DNA of 7,455 nucleotides from Bacteriovorax stolpii (GCA_945862475.1 CAMAYW010000107.1:1-7455), one strand, 5' to 3'. Shown: positions 1-6,643, counted from the stretch's first letter. Numbers and translations: made by a program. Notes: generated by a model from the letters alone, not told the origin.

Positions 1-25
1 AAAAGATAAACACTTTAACCCTTTA

Positions 26-64
26 AAAAGAGTGGGCATTTTTGCCCTGTTTGGGCTGTCTTTT
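26..64 (+). terminator. Possible terminator or competing-hairpin region upstream of the FecR gene
   Basis: GGGCA (34-38) can pair with TGCCC (43-47) around a TTTT loop. Alternatively GCCC (44-47) can pair with GGGC (53-56) around TGTTT, followed by TGTCTTTT. AAAAGA at 26-31 is also complementary to TCTTTT at 59-64. The short stems and the following T-rich stretch suggest a weak terminator for a gene that lies before the window. On the minus strand the first hairpin is followed by ACTCTTTTT, so it could work in both directions. The stems are only 4-5 bp and the region overlaps the likely -35 of the next promoter, so this is tentative. Confidence 0.35.
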
Positions 65-78
65 CAAAAGGTTATAAT
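51..78 (+). promoter_or_regulatory. Likely sigma70-type promoter for the FecR/TPR-barrel operon
   Basis: A perfect TATAAT -10 box lies at 73-78. Sixteen bases upstream is TTGGGC (51-56), which matches the TTGACA consensus at three of six positions. Transcription would start near 85, giving a leader of about 35 bases before the ATG at 120. A good AAGGAA ribosome binding site at 108-113 lies six bases before that ATG. The -10 match is seen directly; use by the vegetative sigma factor is inferred. Confidence 0.5.
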
Positions 79-119
79 GAAAACTAGGTCCAATTGTTAT
101 TGAGGCCAAGGAAATTTTT

Positions 120-1415
120 ATGAAAATATTGTGTCTCATTCTCTTTTTCTCGACTTCGGTTTTGGCACAGTCAAAAATTGCAGTGGTGAAAATTCTTCGC
201 GGAGAAGTAACACTTCTTACTTTGGGAAAAAGTAAACAACTCAGCGTGGATGAGTGGGTAGAAAATGGTGGAGTCGTAAAGACCGCTGAAAAAAGTTTTG
301 TAAAACTTATTTTCATTGATAAGTCACAGATGAATATTGGACCTAATTCAGAAATGAAGATCGAGTCTTTCACAGGCAAAGACTCTGGGGTGATTGATCT
401 TGTGAAAGGAAAGATTCGCTCTCAGGTAAGTAAAGATTATCTGCAGATGAAGGATAAAGAAAAATCGAAGCTTTTTATTAAAACAAAAAATGCCGTCATG
501 GGTGTTCGAGGGACAGATTTCCTTATTTCTACCAATGGAAAGAGTACGTCGACCGTTCTTTTTGAAGGAGAAATTGCTTTTAATAAACTAGATAATAGAA
601 ATGAGCTTTCGACTCAAAAGCTAGAAGAAATTGTTGACCGCGGTGTCCGCATGTATCCGGGCGAGTTTTCGGTGGTCGATCCAAGTCGTACTATGCCTAC
701 CGTTCCCGCTCTCATGAATATACAGCAGCGTGAAAGATTAGAGCGTAACCAAGAAATGAATAAGGATCGTACTCCAAGTAGTGCACAAGCTGAAGAGGTA
801 ACTAAAACTGTTGTTCCCCCAGGTCTTAGTGGCTCTGTTGTGAGTAATACGCCAGAAGTTTTAAATAAAGAACTTGGACAGGTTTCAAATCAAGATACTG
901 CCATGATTGAACAGAGGGCATCTTCTACTGATCCCGAAGGATATGTGAAAGGGGAAACTGTGAAGCCAGCGAATGGTTCCTTCGTTCATCTTGATTCGGG
1001 AGTTATTATTCCTCCAGGCCCTGATTCAGTTTTAGACAAAAACTCTAACACTTATATTCCCGGATCAGATTCAGGTCGAGTGGCAAGTGATGGAACCTAT
1101 ATTCCTCCAAAAAATATAGAAATCACTGATAAAGGAACAATCGTTGTTTCGACAAATGACTCTGGAACAATAAAATCGAAAGAAGTTCCTCCGCCTGTTC
1201 CTATTGTGACTCCAAGGGCAACTGCTTTTGGGCAAATTGGAAACATGGATAGAGGGCCCGCTATGAATCTTCCTGGTGGAAACAACATGGATATTCAACC
1301 TCCAGGATTAGGAGGGGTGGATAATCGATTTAATCAGAATGGTGGGATTTTTAATGTGAATGATCCAACCAGAGGTTCAGGTTTATCAAATACAACAATT
1401 AGTGTAGGTCCTTAA
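120..1415 (+). CDS. Exported FecR-domain protein with a Pro/Gly/Ser-rich repeat tail
   Basis: This 431-residue protein starts with a Sec signal peptide (hydrophobic residues 3-15, likely cleavage after VLA at residue 16). Residues about 50-150 form a FecR domain. Its hallmarks are the segment around VVKTAEKSFVKLIF, then IGPNSEMKI, VKGKIRS, AVMGVRGTDF (residues 125-134) and VLFEGEIAF. Classical FecR proteins are inner-membrane sigma regulators with a cytoplasmic N-terminus. This one has no cytoplasmic domain and no membrane segment after the signal peptide, so it is probably free in the periplasm or at the surface. From about residue 200 the chain is hydrophilic and low in complexity, with repeats at 281-354 and a Gly/Asn/Pro-rich end. 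The ATG is supported by AAGGAA six bases upstream. Nineteen bases separate it from the downstream TPR/barrel gene, so the two are probably one operon. The FecR domain is clear; ligand and role are unknown. A structural or carbohydrate-binding role is as possible as signalling. Confidence 0.85.
   Translation: MKILCLILFFSTSVLAQSKIAVVKILRGEVTLLTLGKSKQLSVDEWVENGGVVKTAEKSFVKLIFIDKSQMNIGPNSEMKIESFTGKDSGVIDLVKGKIRSQVSKDYLQMKDKEKSKLFIKTKNAVMGVRGTDFLISTNGKSTSTVLFEGEIAFNKLDNRNELSTQKLEEIVDRGVRMYPGEFSVVDPSRTMPTVPALMNIQQRERLERNQEMNKDRTPSSAQAEEVTKTVVPPGLSGSVVSNTPEVLNKELGQVSNQDTAMIEQRASSTDPEGYVKGETVKPANGSFVHLDSGVIIPPGPDSVLDKNSNTYIPGSDSGRVASDGTYIPPKNIEITDKGTIVVSTNDSGTIKSKEVPPPVPIVTPRATAFGQIGNMDRGPAMNLPGGNNMDIQPPGLGGVDNRFNQNGGIFNVNDPTRGSGLSNTTISVGP
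960..1181 (+). repeat. Degenerate tandem repeat of about 15 codons in the FecR-protein tail
   Basis: Residues 281-354 can be divided into about five units of 14-16 residues. They begin near VKPANG (281), IIPPGPDS (296), YIPGSDSG (312), YIPPKN (327) and IVVSTNDSG (341). The common pattern is hydrophobic-Ile-Pro, then a few polar residues often including Asp-Ser-Gly, then Asp/Lys-Gly/Asn-Thr. The units are diverged and were recognised by eye in the protein, not as DNA repeats. Such beta-turn-rich repeats are typical of extended linkers or stacked beta-strand stalks. Confidence 0.45.
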
Positions 1416-1434
1416 AAGAGGACTCAGGTTATAG

Positions 1435-3054
1435 ATGAAACGAATTGCATGGATGCTGTTGATGATGCTGAGTGTTTGCGTCTACGCAAATGAGGAAGTG
1501 CAGTCTGTATCTTTTGCAAAGAATAAAGTTTTTCAATCTGCGGCAGTAGAGTTCCAAAGCGGGAAGTATCAAAGTACTTTGGATGAATTAATAAAAATAG
1601 AAAATAAGTTAATTGAATTGAATGCCAAAAATAAGCAAATTCTAGGATTCATTAATTACTGGAAAGGTATTTGTTATAATCGTCTTCAAGAGTTTGATTT
1701 GGCCATAGGACAATTTGAAAAATCCATCTCAAATGATTTTTCACCCAAAGATATCAATTATGAGATGGGGCAAGCCTATTTTGCATCTGAAAAATTAAAT
1801 GAGGCAAGACTTCAATTCAGAGAATCTCTAAAGAAAAAATTCAAGCGAGCCGTTTCTCTTTATTATTTAGGATACATTTCAAAAGAGCTCGGACAAAAAA
1901 ATAAGGCCTATAATTTTTTTAAATTTATCGAAAAATTACCTGAAGAAGAAAAAAATGAAGTTTTACAAGCGTCAGAATTACTCATTGGGGACATGCTTCT
2001 TGAGGAAGCTGAAAAAAGTAAAGATGCTTTCAAGACAATTGAATATAAAGTGATTCCACAGTATGAAAGTGCACTTGCTGTTGATAAGGAATCTGGACTT
2101 GCTCCAGTTATTCAAGAGAAAATTTTAAAACTTCAAAAAAAGTATGATCTTATTTTATTCAATCTAAGAAATGGAAGACCAACACTTATTCCACCTTATC
2201 TTCTACGATTTGCACAGGAATTTGGTGAAGATTCAAACGTCACTTTCTCACCAGCGGAAACAACGATTTCAAAAGCTAAACAAGCATCTGTTTATTCAAG
2301 AACAGATTTCATTGGTCGATATACATTCTATGTTGAAGATTTTATAACGATCTCACCTGAGTTTAGATTTAATAATACTTATTATTTCAATCGTACTCCA
2401 GAAATCTACCGAAACGATAACTTCCTTCTGGCCCCCGCTGTTAGAACTTCTTACGAGCATAGTTATAGAAAAAAACCGGCAGCATTTTTGTTTGATTACG
2501 ATTTTAATGAAGCAAGACGAGATGTGAATGCTGAAAATAAACTTGAATTTAACTCTCGGTCTCATAACTTCATGTTTGGTGAACGATTTAATCACTTCTC
2601 CTGGGGAGAGTCGATTGTCCGCTTTAGATACAGAATGCTAGACAGCTATCTCGATGACTCTGATTCAACCATGACGAGTGTTGTGATGGAGCAAATTAAA
2701 CATTTTGATTTAAATATTCTCTTGTTTTATTTTAGCTATGATCGATTTCGCGTTCAGAACAACATCTATAATACAGACTCCTTTACCTTTAGAGGAGACC
2801 TTATCATGGCGAGAGTAAAGGACTGGTTTACACCAAGTTTTGGACTCGCTCTCACGTCGGTTGATCCAATCAATTCTAGAGATTCAAGGGGACGAGAATT
2901 ATTAATCAATCCAAATGCGAGGATAGCAAAAACATTTAAAAAGAATTGGCGATCGAATTTAAAATTTGATTATCAGAAGAACATTTCAAAAGATGAAGAG
3001 AACTTTGCTTATTCAAAATTCGTTTATGCCTTCGAGTTAGAGTATCTATTCTAG
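1435..3054 (+). CDS. Exported TPR protein with a probable C-terminal outer-membrane beta-barrel
   Basis: This 539-residue protein has a signal peptide with likely cleavage after VYA (residue 18). Residues about 30-170 contain TPR-like helix pairs. The clearest are INYWKGICYNRLQEFDLAIG (from 73), INYEMGQAYFASEKLNEARL (from 107) and a third around VSLYYLGYISKELGQKNKAY (from 140). Helices continue to about 245. From about 285 to the end the sequence switches to alternating polar/hydrophobic strands rich in Tyr, Phe and Arg. The last strand has hydrophobic residues at 529, 531, 533, 535 and 537 and ends in Phe539, the outer-membrane barrel C-terminal signature. A periplasmic TPR domain joined to a barrel resembles the Slam (surface lipoprotein assembly modulator) layout, but family membership is not shown here. 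It follows the FecR gene by 19 bases. AGAGGA at 1417-1422 and CAGG at 1425-1428 are possible ribosome sites. Its stop codon overlaps that of the convergent kinase gene. Confidence 0.75.
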   Translation: MKRIAWMLLMMLSVCVYANEEVQSVSFAKNKVFQSAAVEFQSGKYQSTLDELIKIENKLIELNAKNKQILGFINYWKGICYNRLQEFDLAIGQFEKSISNDFSPKDINYEMGQAYFASEKLNEARLQFRESLKKKFKRAVSLYYLGYISKELGQKNKAYNFFKFIEKLPEEEKNEVLQASELLIGDMLLEEAEKSKDAFKTIEYKVIPQYESALAVDKESGLAPVIQEKILKLQKKYDLILFNLRNGRPTLIPPYLLRFAQEFGEDSNVTFSPAETTISKAKQASVYSRTDFIGRYTFYVEDFITISPEFRFNNTYYFNRTPEIYRNDNFLLAPAVRTSYEHSYRKKPAAFLFDYDFNEARRDVNAENKLEFNSRSHNFMFGERFNHFSWGESIVRFRYRMLDSYLDDSDSTMTSVVMEQIKHFDLNILLFYFSYDRFRVQNNIYNTDSFTFRGDLIMARVKDWFTPSFGLALTSVDPINSRDSRGRELLINPNARIAKTFKKNWRSNLKFDYQKNISKDEENFAYSKFVYAFELEYLF

Positions 3055-4817
3055 GTTTTATTTGAGAATTCTATTATGAAAGTTGTGCCTTTACCTACTC
3101 CATCACTTTCCGCCCAGATTTTTCCTCTGTGTTTTGAAACAATCTGTTTTACGATTGATAGTCCAAGTCCCGTTCCCCTTAAGCTCTCTCTTGAAGCATC
3201 CACTCGATAAAATCGTTCAAAGATCCTTGAAAGGTGCTCTTTCCCGATGCCTGGACCATTGTCTTTGATCTGAAGATAGGTATTTGAATTATTTTCAAAA
3301 CTAGAGATTGTTATGGTGACATTTTCTCCAGAGTATTTACATGCGTTATCACAAAGATTCAGAATCACTTGTTCAATCAGTCTAAAGTCACCCCTTAAAT
3401 AATCCACTTGGATGTCTTGCTTAAATTCAATTCTTTTTTGTGGATAACTTGCTTTGATATTTTCTTGAACTCCGTCAACGATATCAGGGAGGTAAAACTC
3501 TTCTGAGCGAAGATAGTTTCTTGATTCAATGACCGAAAGGTTTAGGAGATCGTTAAAAAGAGAAATCATACGTTCTGTATTTGCGACAATTTTTTCCAGA
3601 AATGGGTGAAGGGTTGTATCAACTTTCGATGCCTGCGATTGAAGAATTTGGGTGAATCCTTTGATCGAGGTGAGTGGTGTTCTTATTTCATGTGAGACGT
3701 TTGCAACAAAATCAACTCTCATTTGTTCAGATAATTTAAATTCGGTGACATCATAGAATACACCAAGGGCACCATTAATGGCCCCATTTGAGGATTTAAG
3801 AGGTGTGATGGTTAGGTCAAATATTCTATTTGAATTATTGCTCTGTGGGAAATTCATAGCCTTTAGAGATTGCGGTTCTCCATTTGATAAAACGGCTTTA
3901 AAGGCAGCGAGTACTTCATCAGAAAAAATATGCCATATTTTTTTATTAATTTCCTGACCCTCTTTTTGATTCATGAAATTCTTTTTAAATTTACTATTGT
4001 AAAATAGAATACTCTCGAATCGGTCAACAGCAATAATGTCATCGTTAATTGATTCCAGAATGGCGGTGTTTTTTTCATTTTCTATTTGAACTTCTTGGAT
4101 TTGCTGCTGAAGTTTAAAGTCTGCTTTATTAAGTGCTGCCTCAATAGCTCCCCATTCATCTCGCTCATAAAGAAGCTCTAAGCTTTTATTGAAAGGAATA
4201 TCGTCTTTAAACTTTTCAACCTTTGAAAGAATGATTCCGAGAGGCTTTGTTGATCTAAAGAAAAGAAAAATAAAAACGAGATAAGAAATAATTGCAAATG
4301 GCACAATCCGTAGAAAGAGAACTCTATCAAAGCGGTCCATGTTATCTCTTAAGGACGAGACCGGTATGACTTTTCTTATCATAAGGTCTTCGCCGAGTCT
4401 CATTGACGAGAAGACAGCTTGAGTACCAAAGATTTGGCTTTTTCTTAATTCTGAAGCAAATTTTGATTCATGGGACGCCTCAATCTCAGAAAGATCAACA
4501 ATTTTTTGTCCCTCTTTGGATTTATCGATACTATCGCAAAGAATCGTTCCATCTCTTTTTAAAAGGGTATAGTGAACATCATTTAACGGCGGAAGAGACT
4601 GGCACCACATTTCCCAGTTTACGTTTGCCCGAAGGAGAGTGTGCTTCATTAAGCGTAAGTCTTCCTCCACCTGAACACTCATCTGAGAGACAAGTCCAGA
4701 ACGGTATGAAGAACGATAAAGAAAGAGAATGAGAAAAAGGGTAGGCAGAAAAACAACGAGAGTTAATCTCGCGATACGATAAAAGAAAAACCAAGGGTAT
4801 GCCGTCCTAGAGGACAT
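3051..4817 (-). CDS. Membrane-bound sensor histidine kinase, PhoR-like architecture
   Basis: This 588-residue kinase has a transmembrane helix at about 14-34 and a periplasmic sensor of about 130 residues (35-164) containing YTLLKRDGTILCDS, a Cache/PAS-like signature. A second transmembrane helix (165-187), a HAMP-like linker (188-235) and a PAS domain (247-360) follow. The HisKA segment VSHEIRTPL contains phosphoacceptor His376. The HATPase domain has an N box (Asn487, Asn491), G1 (DNGPGI, 519-524), F box (IFERFYRVD) and G2 (GTGLGLSIV, 548-556). All catalytic motifs are intact. It autophosphorylates and should pass phosphate to the response regulator encoded just upstream, which it overlaps by 11 bases. 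I chose the ATG at 4817. A TTG at 4835 would add six residues, but the AAGAGG at 4838-4843 is only two bases from it. The architecture matches PhoR, yet no phosphate-transport or phoU gene is in view, so the signal is unknown. Confidence 0.93.
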   Translation of the reverse strand: MSSRTAYPWFFFYRIARLTLVVFLPTLFLILFLYRSSYRSGLVSQMSVQVEEDLRLMKHTLLRANVNWEMWCQSLPPLNDVHYTLLKRDGTILCDSIDKSKEGQKIVDLSEIEASHESKFASELRKSQIFGTQAVFSSMRLGEDLMIRKVIPVSSLRDNMDRFDRVLFLRIVPFAIISYLVFIFLFFRSTKPLGIILSKVEKFKDDIPFNKSLELLYERDEWGAIEAALNKADFKLQQQIQEVQIENEKNTAILESINDDIIAVDRFESILFYNSKFKKNFMNQKEGQEINKKIWHIFSDEVLAAFKAVLSNGEPQSLKAMNFPQSNNSNRIFDLTITPLKSSNGAINGALGVFYDVTEFKLSEQMRVDFVANVSHEIRTPLTSIKGFTQILQSQASKVDTTLHPFLEKIVANTERMISLFNDLLNLSVIESRNYLRSEEFYLPDIVDGVQENIKASYPQKRIEFKQDIQVDYLRGDFRLIEQVILNLCDNACKYSGENVTITISSFENNSNTYLQIKDNGPGIGKEHLSRIFERFYRVDASRESLRGTGLGLSIVKQIVSKHRGKIWAESDGVGKGTTFIIEFSNKT

Positions 4818-5505
4818 CTTTGAATCTATAACCAATACCTCTTATCGTTTCAATCATCTCAGAGGCTTCACCGATTTTTTTTCTTAACCCAGCAATGTGG
4901 GTATCGATCGTTCTTCCTGTGACAAAAATGTTTTCACCTTGAATATTATTAATAAACTGCTCTCTCGTAAAAACATGCCCAGGTTTAAGAGCAAGCATCG
5001 AGAGAATTTTAAATTCAGTGGAAGTAAGTTGAACTTCTTCTTTCTTAACAGTGACTTTGCATTTGTTGACTTCAATTTTCATTAATCCAAAATCTAACAT
5101 ATCATTAGTTTTAGATGCAGAGTGATCTAAATTTCTTAATTGAACTCTGACTCTCGCCTGAAGAACATTGAGGTCAAATGGTTTAGTGATATAGTCATCA
5201 GCTCCTGCATCGAGGGCCGCAACGATGTTATCAGGCTGAGTTAGTGCCGTTATCATGATGACGGGAGTCTCAGTGTATTTTTTTTGAGATCTGAGCTTCT
5301 TGGTGAACTCTAAACCGCTCATAATTCCGGGCAGCATCCAGTCAATAATGAAGAGATCTATTCTTTCAGTGCGCTCAACGATTGTAATCGCCTTATCAAC
5401 ACTTTCAGCAGTTATAACTTCATGTCCTTCAGTTTTAAGTTGGAAACTAATAAGATCACGAATATCTTGTTCGTCTTCGATTACGAGTATGGTTGAGTTT
5501 TTCAT
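4807..5505 (-). CDS. OmpR/PhoB-class response regulator with winged-helix DNA-binding domain
   Basis: The 232-residue protein has a receiver domain at 1-120 with the acidic pair Glu10/Asp11, phosphoacceptor Asp55 (in LFIIDWMLPG), Thr86 and Lys108 (in DDYITKPF). A winged-helix effector domain follows at about 135-231, containing LTSTEFKIL, GHVFTREQF and the recognition-helix region VTGRTIDTHIAGLRKKIG, ending GIGYRF. All phosphorylation residues are present, so it should be an ordinary phosphorylation-switched transcription factor. Length and motifs fit PhoB closely, but the same layout is shared by many OmpR-family regulators, so no symbol is given. It is the first gene of a two-gene operon with the overlapping kinase. 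The ATG is preceded by AGAAGA, a modest ribosome site. It is divergent from the lipoprotein operon beginning at 5687, so the 181 bases between them are a likely place for it to bind. Confidence 0.95.
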   Translation of the reverse strand: MKNSTILVIEDEQDIRDLISFQLKTEGHEVITAESVDKAITIVERTERIDLFIIDWMLPGIMSGLEFTKKLRSQKKYTETPVIMITALTQPDNIVAALDAGADDYITKPFDLNVLQARVRVQLRNLDHSASKTNDMLDFGLMKIEVNKCKVTVKKEEVQLTSTEFKILSMLALKPGHVFTREQFINNIQGENIFVTGRTIDTHIAGLRKKIGEASEMIETIRGIGYRFKDVL

Positions 5506-5538
5506 GTCTTCTATTCTATCAAACAGTGTCGATGGAAT

Positions 5539-5551
5539 AAAGTTAAACTTT
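5539..5551. promoter_or_regulatory. Perfect 13-base palindrome upstream of the response regulator
   Basis: AAAGTT, one A, then AACTTT form a perfect 6-1-6 inverted repeat. It lies 34 bases before the response regulator ATG (minus strand), where an operator or part of the promoter is expected. AT-rich palindromes of this size also occur by chance, and no second copy is seen, so a regulatory role is only a possibility. Confidence 0.25.
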
Positions 5552-5610
5552 GTTCATCATAATGGCCTTCGTTTTTGCTCAGAAATTAAGCAATCTCTCG
5601 CTATGATTAC

Positions 5611-5649
5611 ATGAGACAGGACGTGTCATAATGTTTACGAAAGTCTCAT
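5611..5649. repeat. Spaced 7-base inverted repeat in the divergent intergenic region
   Basis: ATGAGAC (5611-5617) is the exact reverse complement of GTCTCAT (5643-5649). The arm centres are 32 bases apart, about three helical turns. The right arm touches the TTGACT -35 candidate at 5649, and the left arm lies just upstream of a TGTCATAAT extended -10-like element (5624-5632). The layout would suit a DNA-binding dimer or tetramer that controls the lipoprotein operon, or a hairpin with a 25-base loop. The perfect match is seen; the function is inferred. Confidence 0.3.
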
Positions 5650-5677
5650 TGACTTAGATCCAACTAGAGTTCACAAT
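5649..5677 (+). promoter_or_regulatory. Candidate promoter for the lipoprotein operon, giving a near-leaderless mRNA
   Basis: TTGACT (5649-5654, five of six consensus bases) and CACAAT (5672-5677, four of six) are separated by an ideal 17 bases. Transcription would start around 5683-5685, only two to four bases before the ATG at 5687. That agrees with the absence of a Shine-Dalgarno sequence before this ATG (TTTTTGGCAA). A competing candidate is the extended -10-like TGTCATAAT at 5624-5632, which would give a leader of about 48 bases but still no ribosome site. Confidence 0.45.
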
Positions 5678-5686
5678 TTTTGGCAA

Positions 5687-6643
5687 ATGAAAAAGATATA
5701 CATTCTTCTCTTTCTGAGTGGCTGTTCAATTTTGAGACCAGGTGCTGAGTTATCTCTAGACTCAAAAAAATCGCCAGACTGGATCTATTCTCCCTATGAT
5801 ATTTGCTCGGAGAAGGAAGAGTTGTGTGCTGTTGGTGAAGCTAAAACACTCACTCAAGCGGATACACAGGCAAGAAGTAACTTGGCCAGTATTTTCGAAG
5901 TTAGAGTCAAGTCTGAGTTTAATGCAATGACTTCCTCGAGCTCAACGGTACCTTGGCAGGGAAAAGTGAGTCAAGAGGTTCAACAATCTCTTCAAGAATC
6001 TGTGGATCAAATGTTAGAAGCTGTTCAGATTAAGAAAAGATTTAAGGAAAAGGGACTCACTTATTCACTGGCCTCTCTTGATCGTTTGAAGGCATCAGAA
6101 CTTGTTGGTGCTCGTCTTACTAAAATTGATGAAGAACTAAATGTTCACTGGCAAAAACGCAGCAGAACGAATCTCCGAAATATTGTCAGGCTTTACATGG
6201 AAAGGGAGAGTCTCAATGATAGATTCTCTATTCTTTCTGGATCAGGAAAGCCCTCACTTATGAGTTATAAAGAAATAACTGAATGGAAAGAGTCTCGTTC
6301 AAGGGCAGAACCCCTCGCTTTAAGAATAGGCCAGGCCCCAGATTGGATGAGTGAAAAACTAAAAGAACTTTTAACGGAGGCAGGTTTTAAACTCGTTAAA
6401 GGTGATGCAGACAAAGCGATCTCATTAAATGTTGACTCGATAAAAGAGTTTCTCAATGTTCAAGGATTTGAAAAATATACCTTCACCTTAAATCTTACGA
6501 GCTTTGAGAAAGGTGAAAAAAATAAGATTCTTACCGTTTCAGAAACGGTGACAGGAAGAACTCAATCAGACGCATTGTTAAAGGTTAAAAGATTTTTTAA
6601 TGATTATATAGAAAAACATTTATCTGATTTACGGCTTGATTAA
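5687..6643 (+). CDS. LPP20-like lipoprotein with an extra C-terminal domain
   Basis: The 318-residue product has a short lipoprotein signal peptide ending in the lipobox LSGC, so Cys13 is the lipidated residue. After a short linker comes SPDWIYSP, then LCAVGEAKTLTQADTQARSNLASIF (from 46) followed by long helices to about 185. This PxW, helix rich in Ala and long-helix plan is typical of LPP20/FlgP-type lipoproteins. Cys40 and Cys47 could form a disulfide. A second part (about 208-318) begins APDWMSEKL and continues as mixed alpha/beta (KAISLNVDSIKEF, YTFTLNLTSFEKG, ILTVSETVTG); I do not recognise it. The protein is longer than the downstream paralogue mainly because of this part. It is probably anchored in the outer membrane, since position +2 is Ser, not Asp. 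It is first in an operon with two more lipoprotein genes, 17 bases before the next. No Shine-Dalgarno precedes its ATG. The lipoprotein call is strong; the LPP20 assignment is from pattern only. Confidence 0.75.
   Translation: MKKIYILLFLSGCSILRPGAELSLDSKKSPDWIYSPYDICSEKEELCAVGEAKTLTQADTQARSNLASIFEVRVKSEFNAMTSSSSTVPWQGKVSQEVQQSLQESVDQMLEAVQIKKRFKEKGLTYSLASLDRLKASELVGARLTKIDEELNVHWQKRSRTNLRNIVRLYMERESLNDRFSILSGSGKPSLMSYKEITEWKESRSRAEPLALRIGQAPDWMSEKLKELLTEAGFKLVKGDADKAISLNVDSIKEFLNVQGFEKYTFTLNLTSFEKGEKNKILTVSETVTGRTQSDALLKVKRFFNDYIEKHLSDLRLD

Noticed and set aside
2..103. Open plus-strand frame at the window start encoding a hydrophobic stretch (VGIFALFGLSF)
   Set aside because: It runs through the hairpin region and the TATAAT promoter, and ends in TGA at 101-103. 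The only in-frame start nearby (GTG at 32) has no ribosome site. It is probably chance, although the tail of an upstream gene cannot be excluded.
23..379. Minus-strand open frame of 118 codons across the start of the FecR gene
   Set aside because: It lies opposite the clear FecR coding region and promoter, has no recognisable domain or signal peptide, and is explained as a shadow of that gene.
4403..4732. Plus-strand open frame of 109 codons inside the kinase gene
   Set aside because: It lies opposite the intact kinase sensor domain, has no ribosome site or domain, and is a shadow frame.
3051..5505. Naming the two-component pair phoR and phoB
   Set aside because: Domain order and motifs fit, but many OmpR-class pairs share them and no pst or phoU genes are present in the window to support a phosphate role.
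5300..5614. Plus-strand open frame overlapping the regulator gene start and the intergenic region
   Set aside because: Most of it is antisense to the receiver domain and the rest crosses the divergent promoter region. Its composition (many Ser and Ile) is typical of an antisense shadow.
5623..5640. Pho-box-like site (GTGTCATAATGTTTACGA) for a PhoB regulator
   Set aside because: The first half resembles CTGTCATA, but the second half expected 11 bases later does not match, so it is not called as a Pho box.
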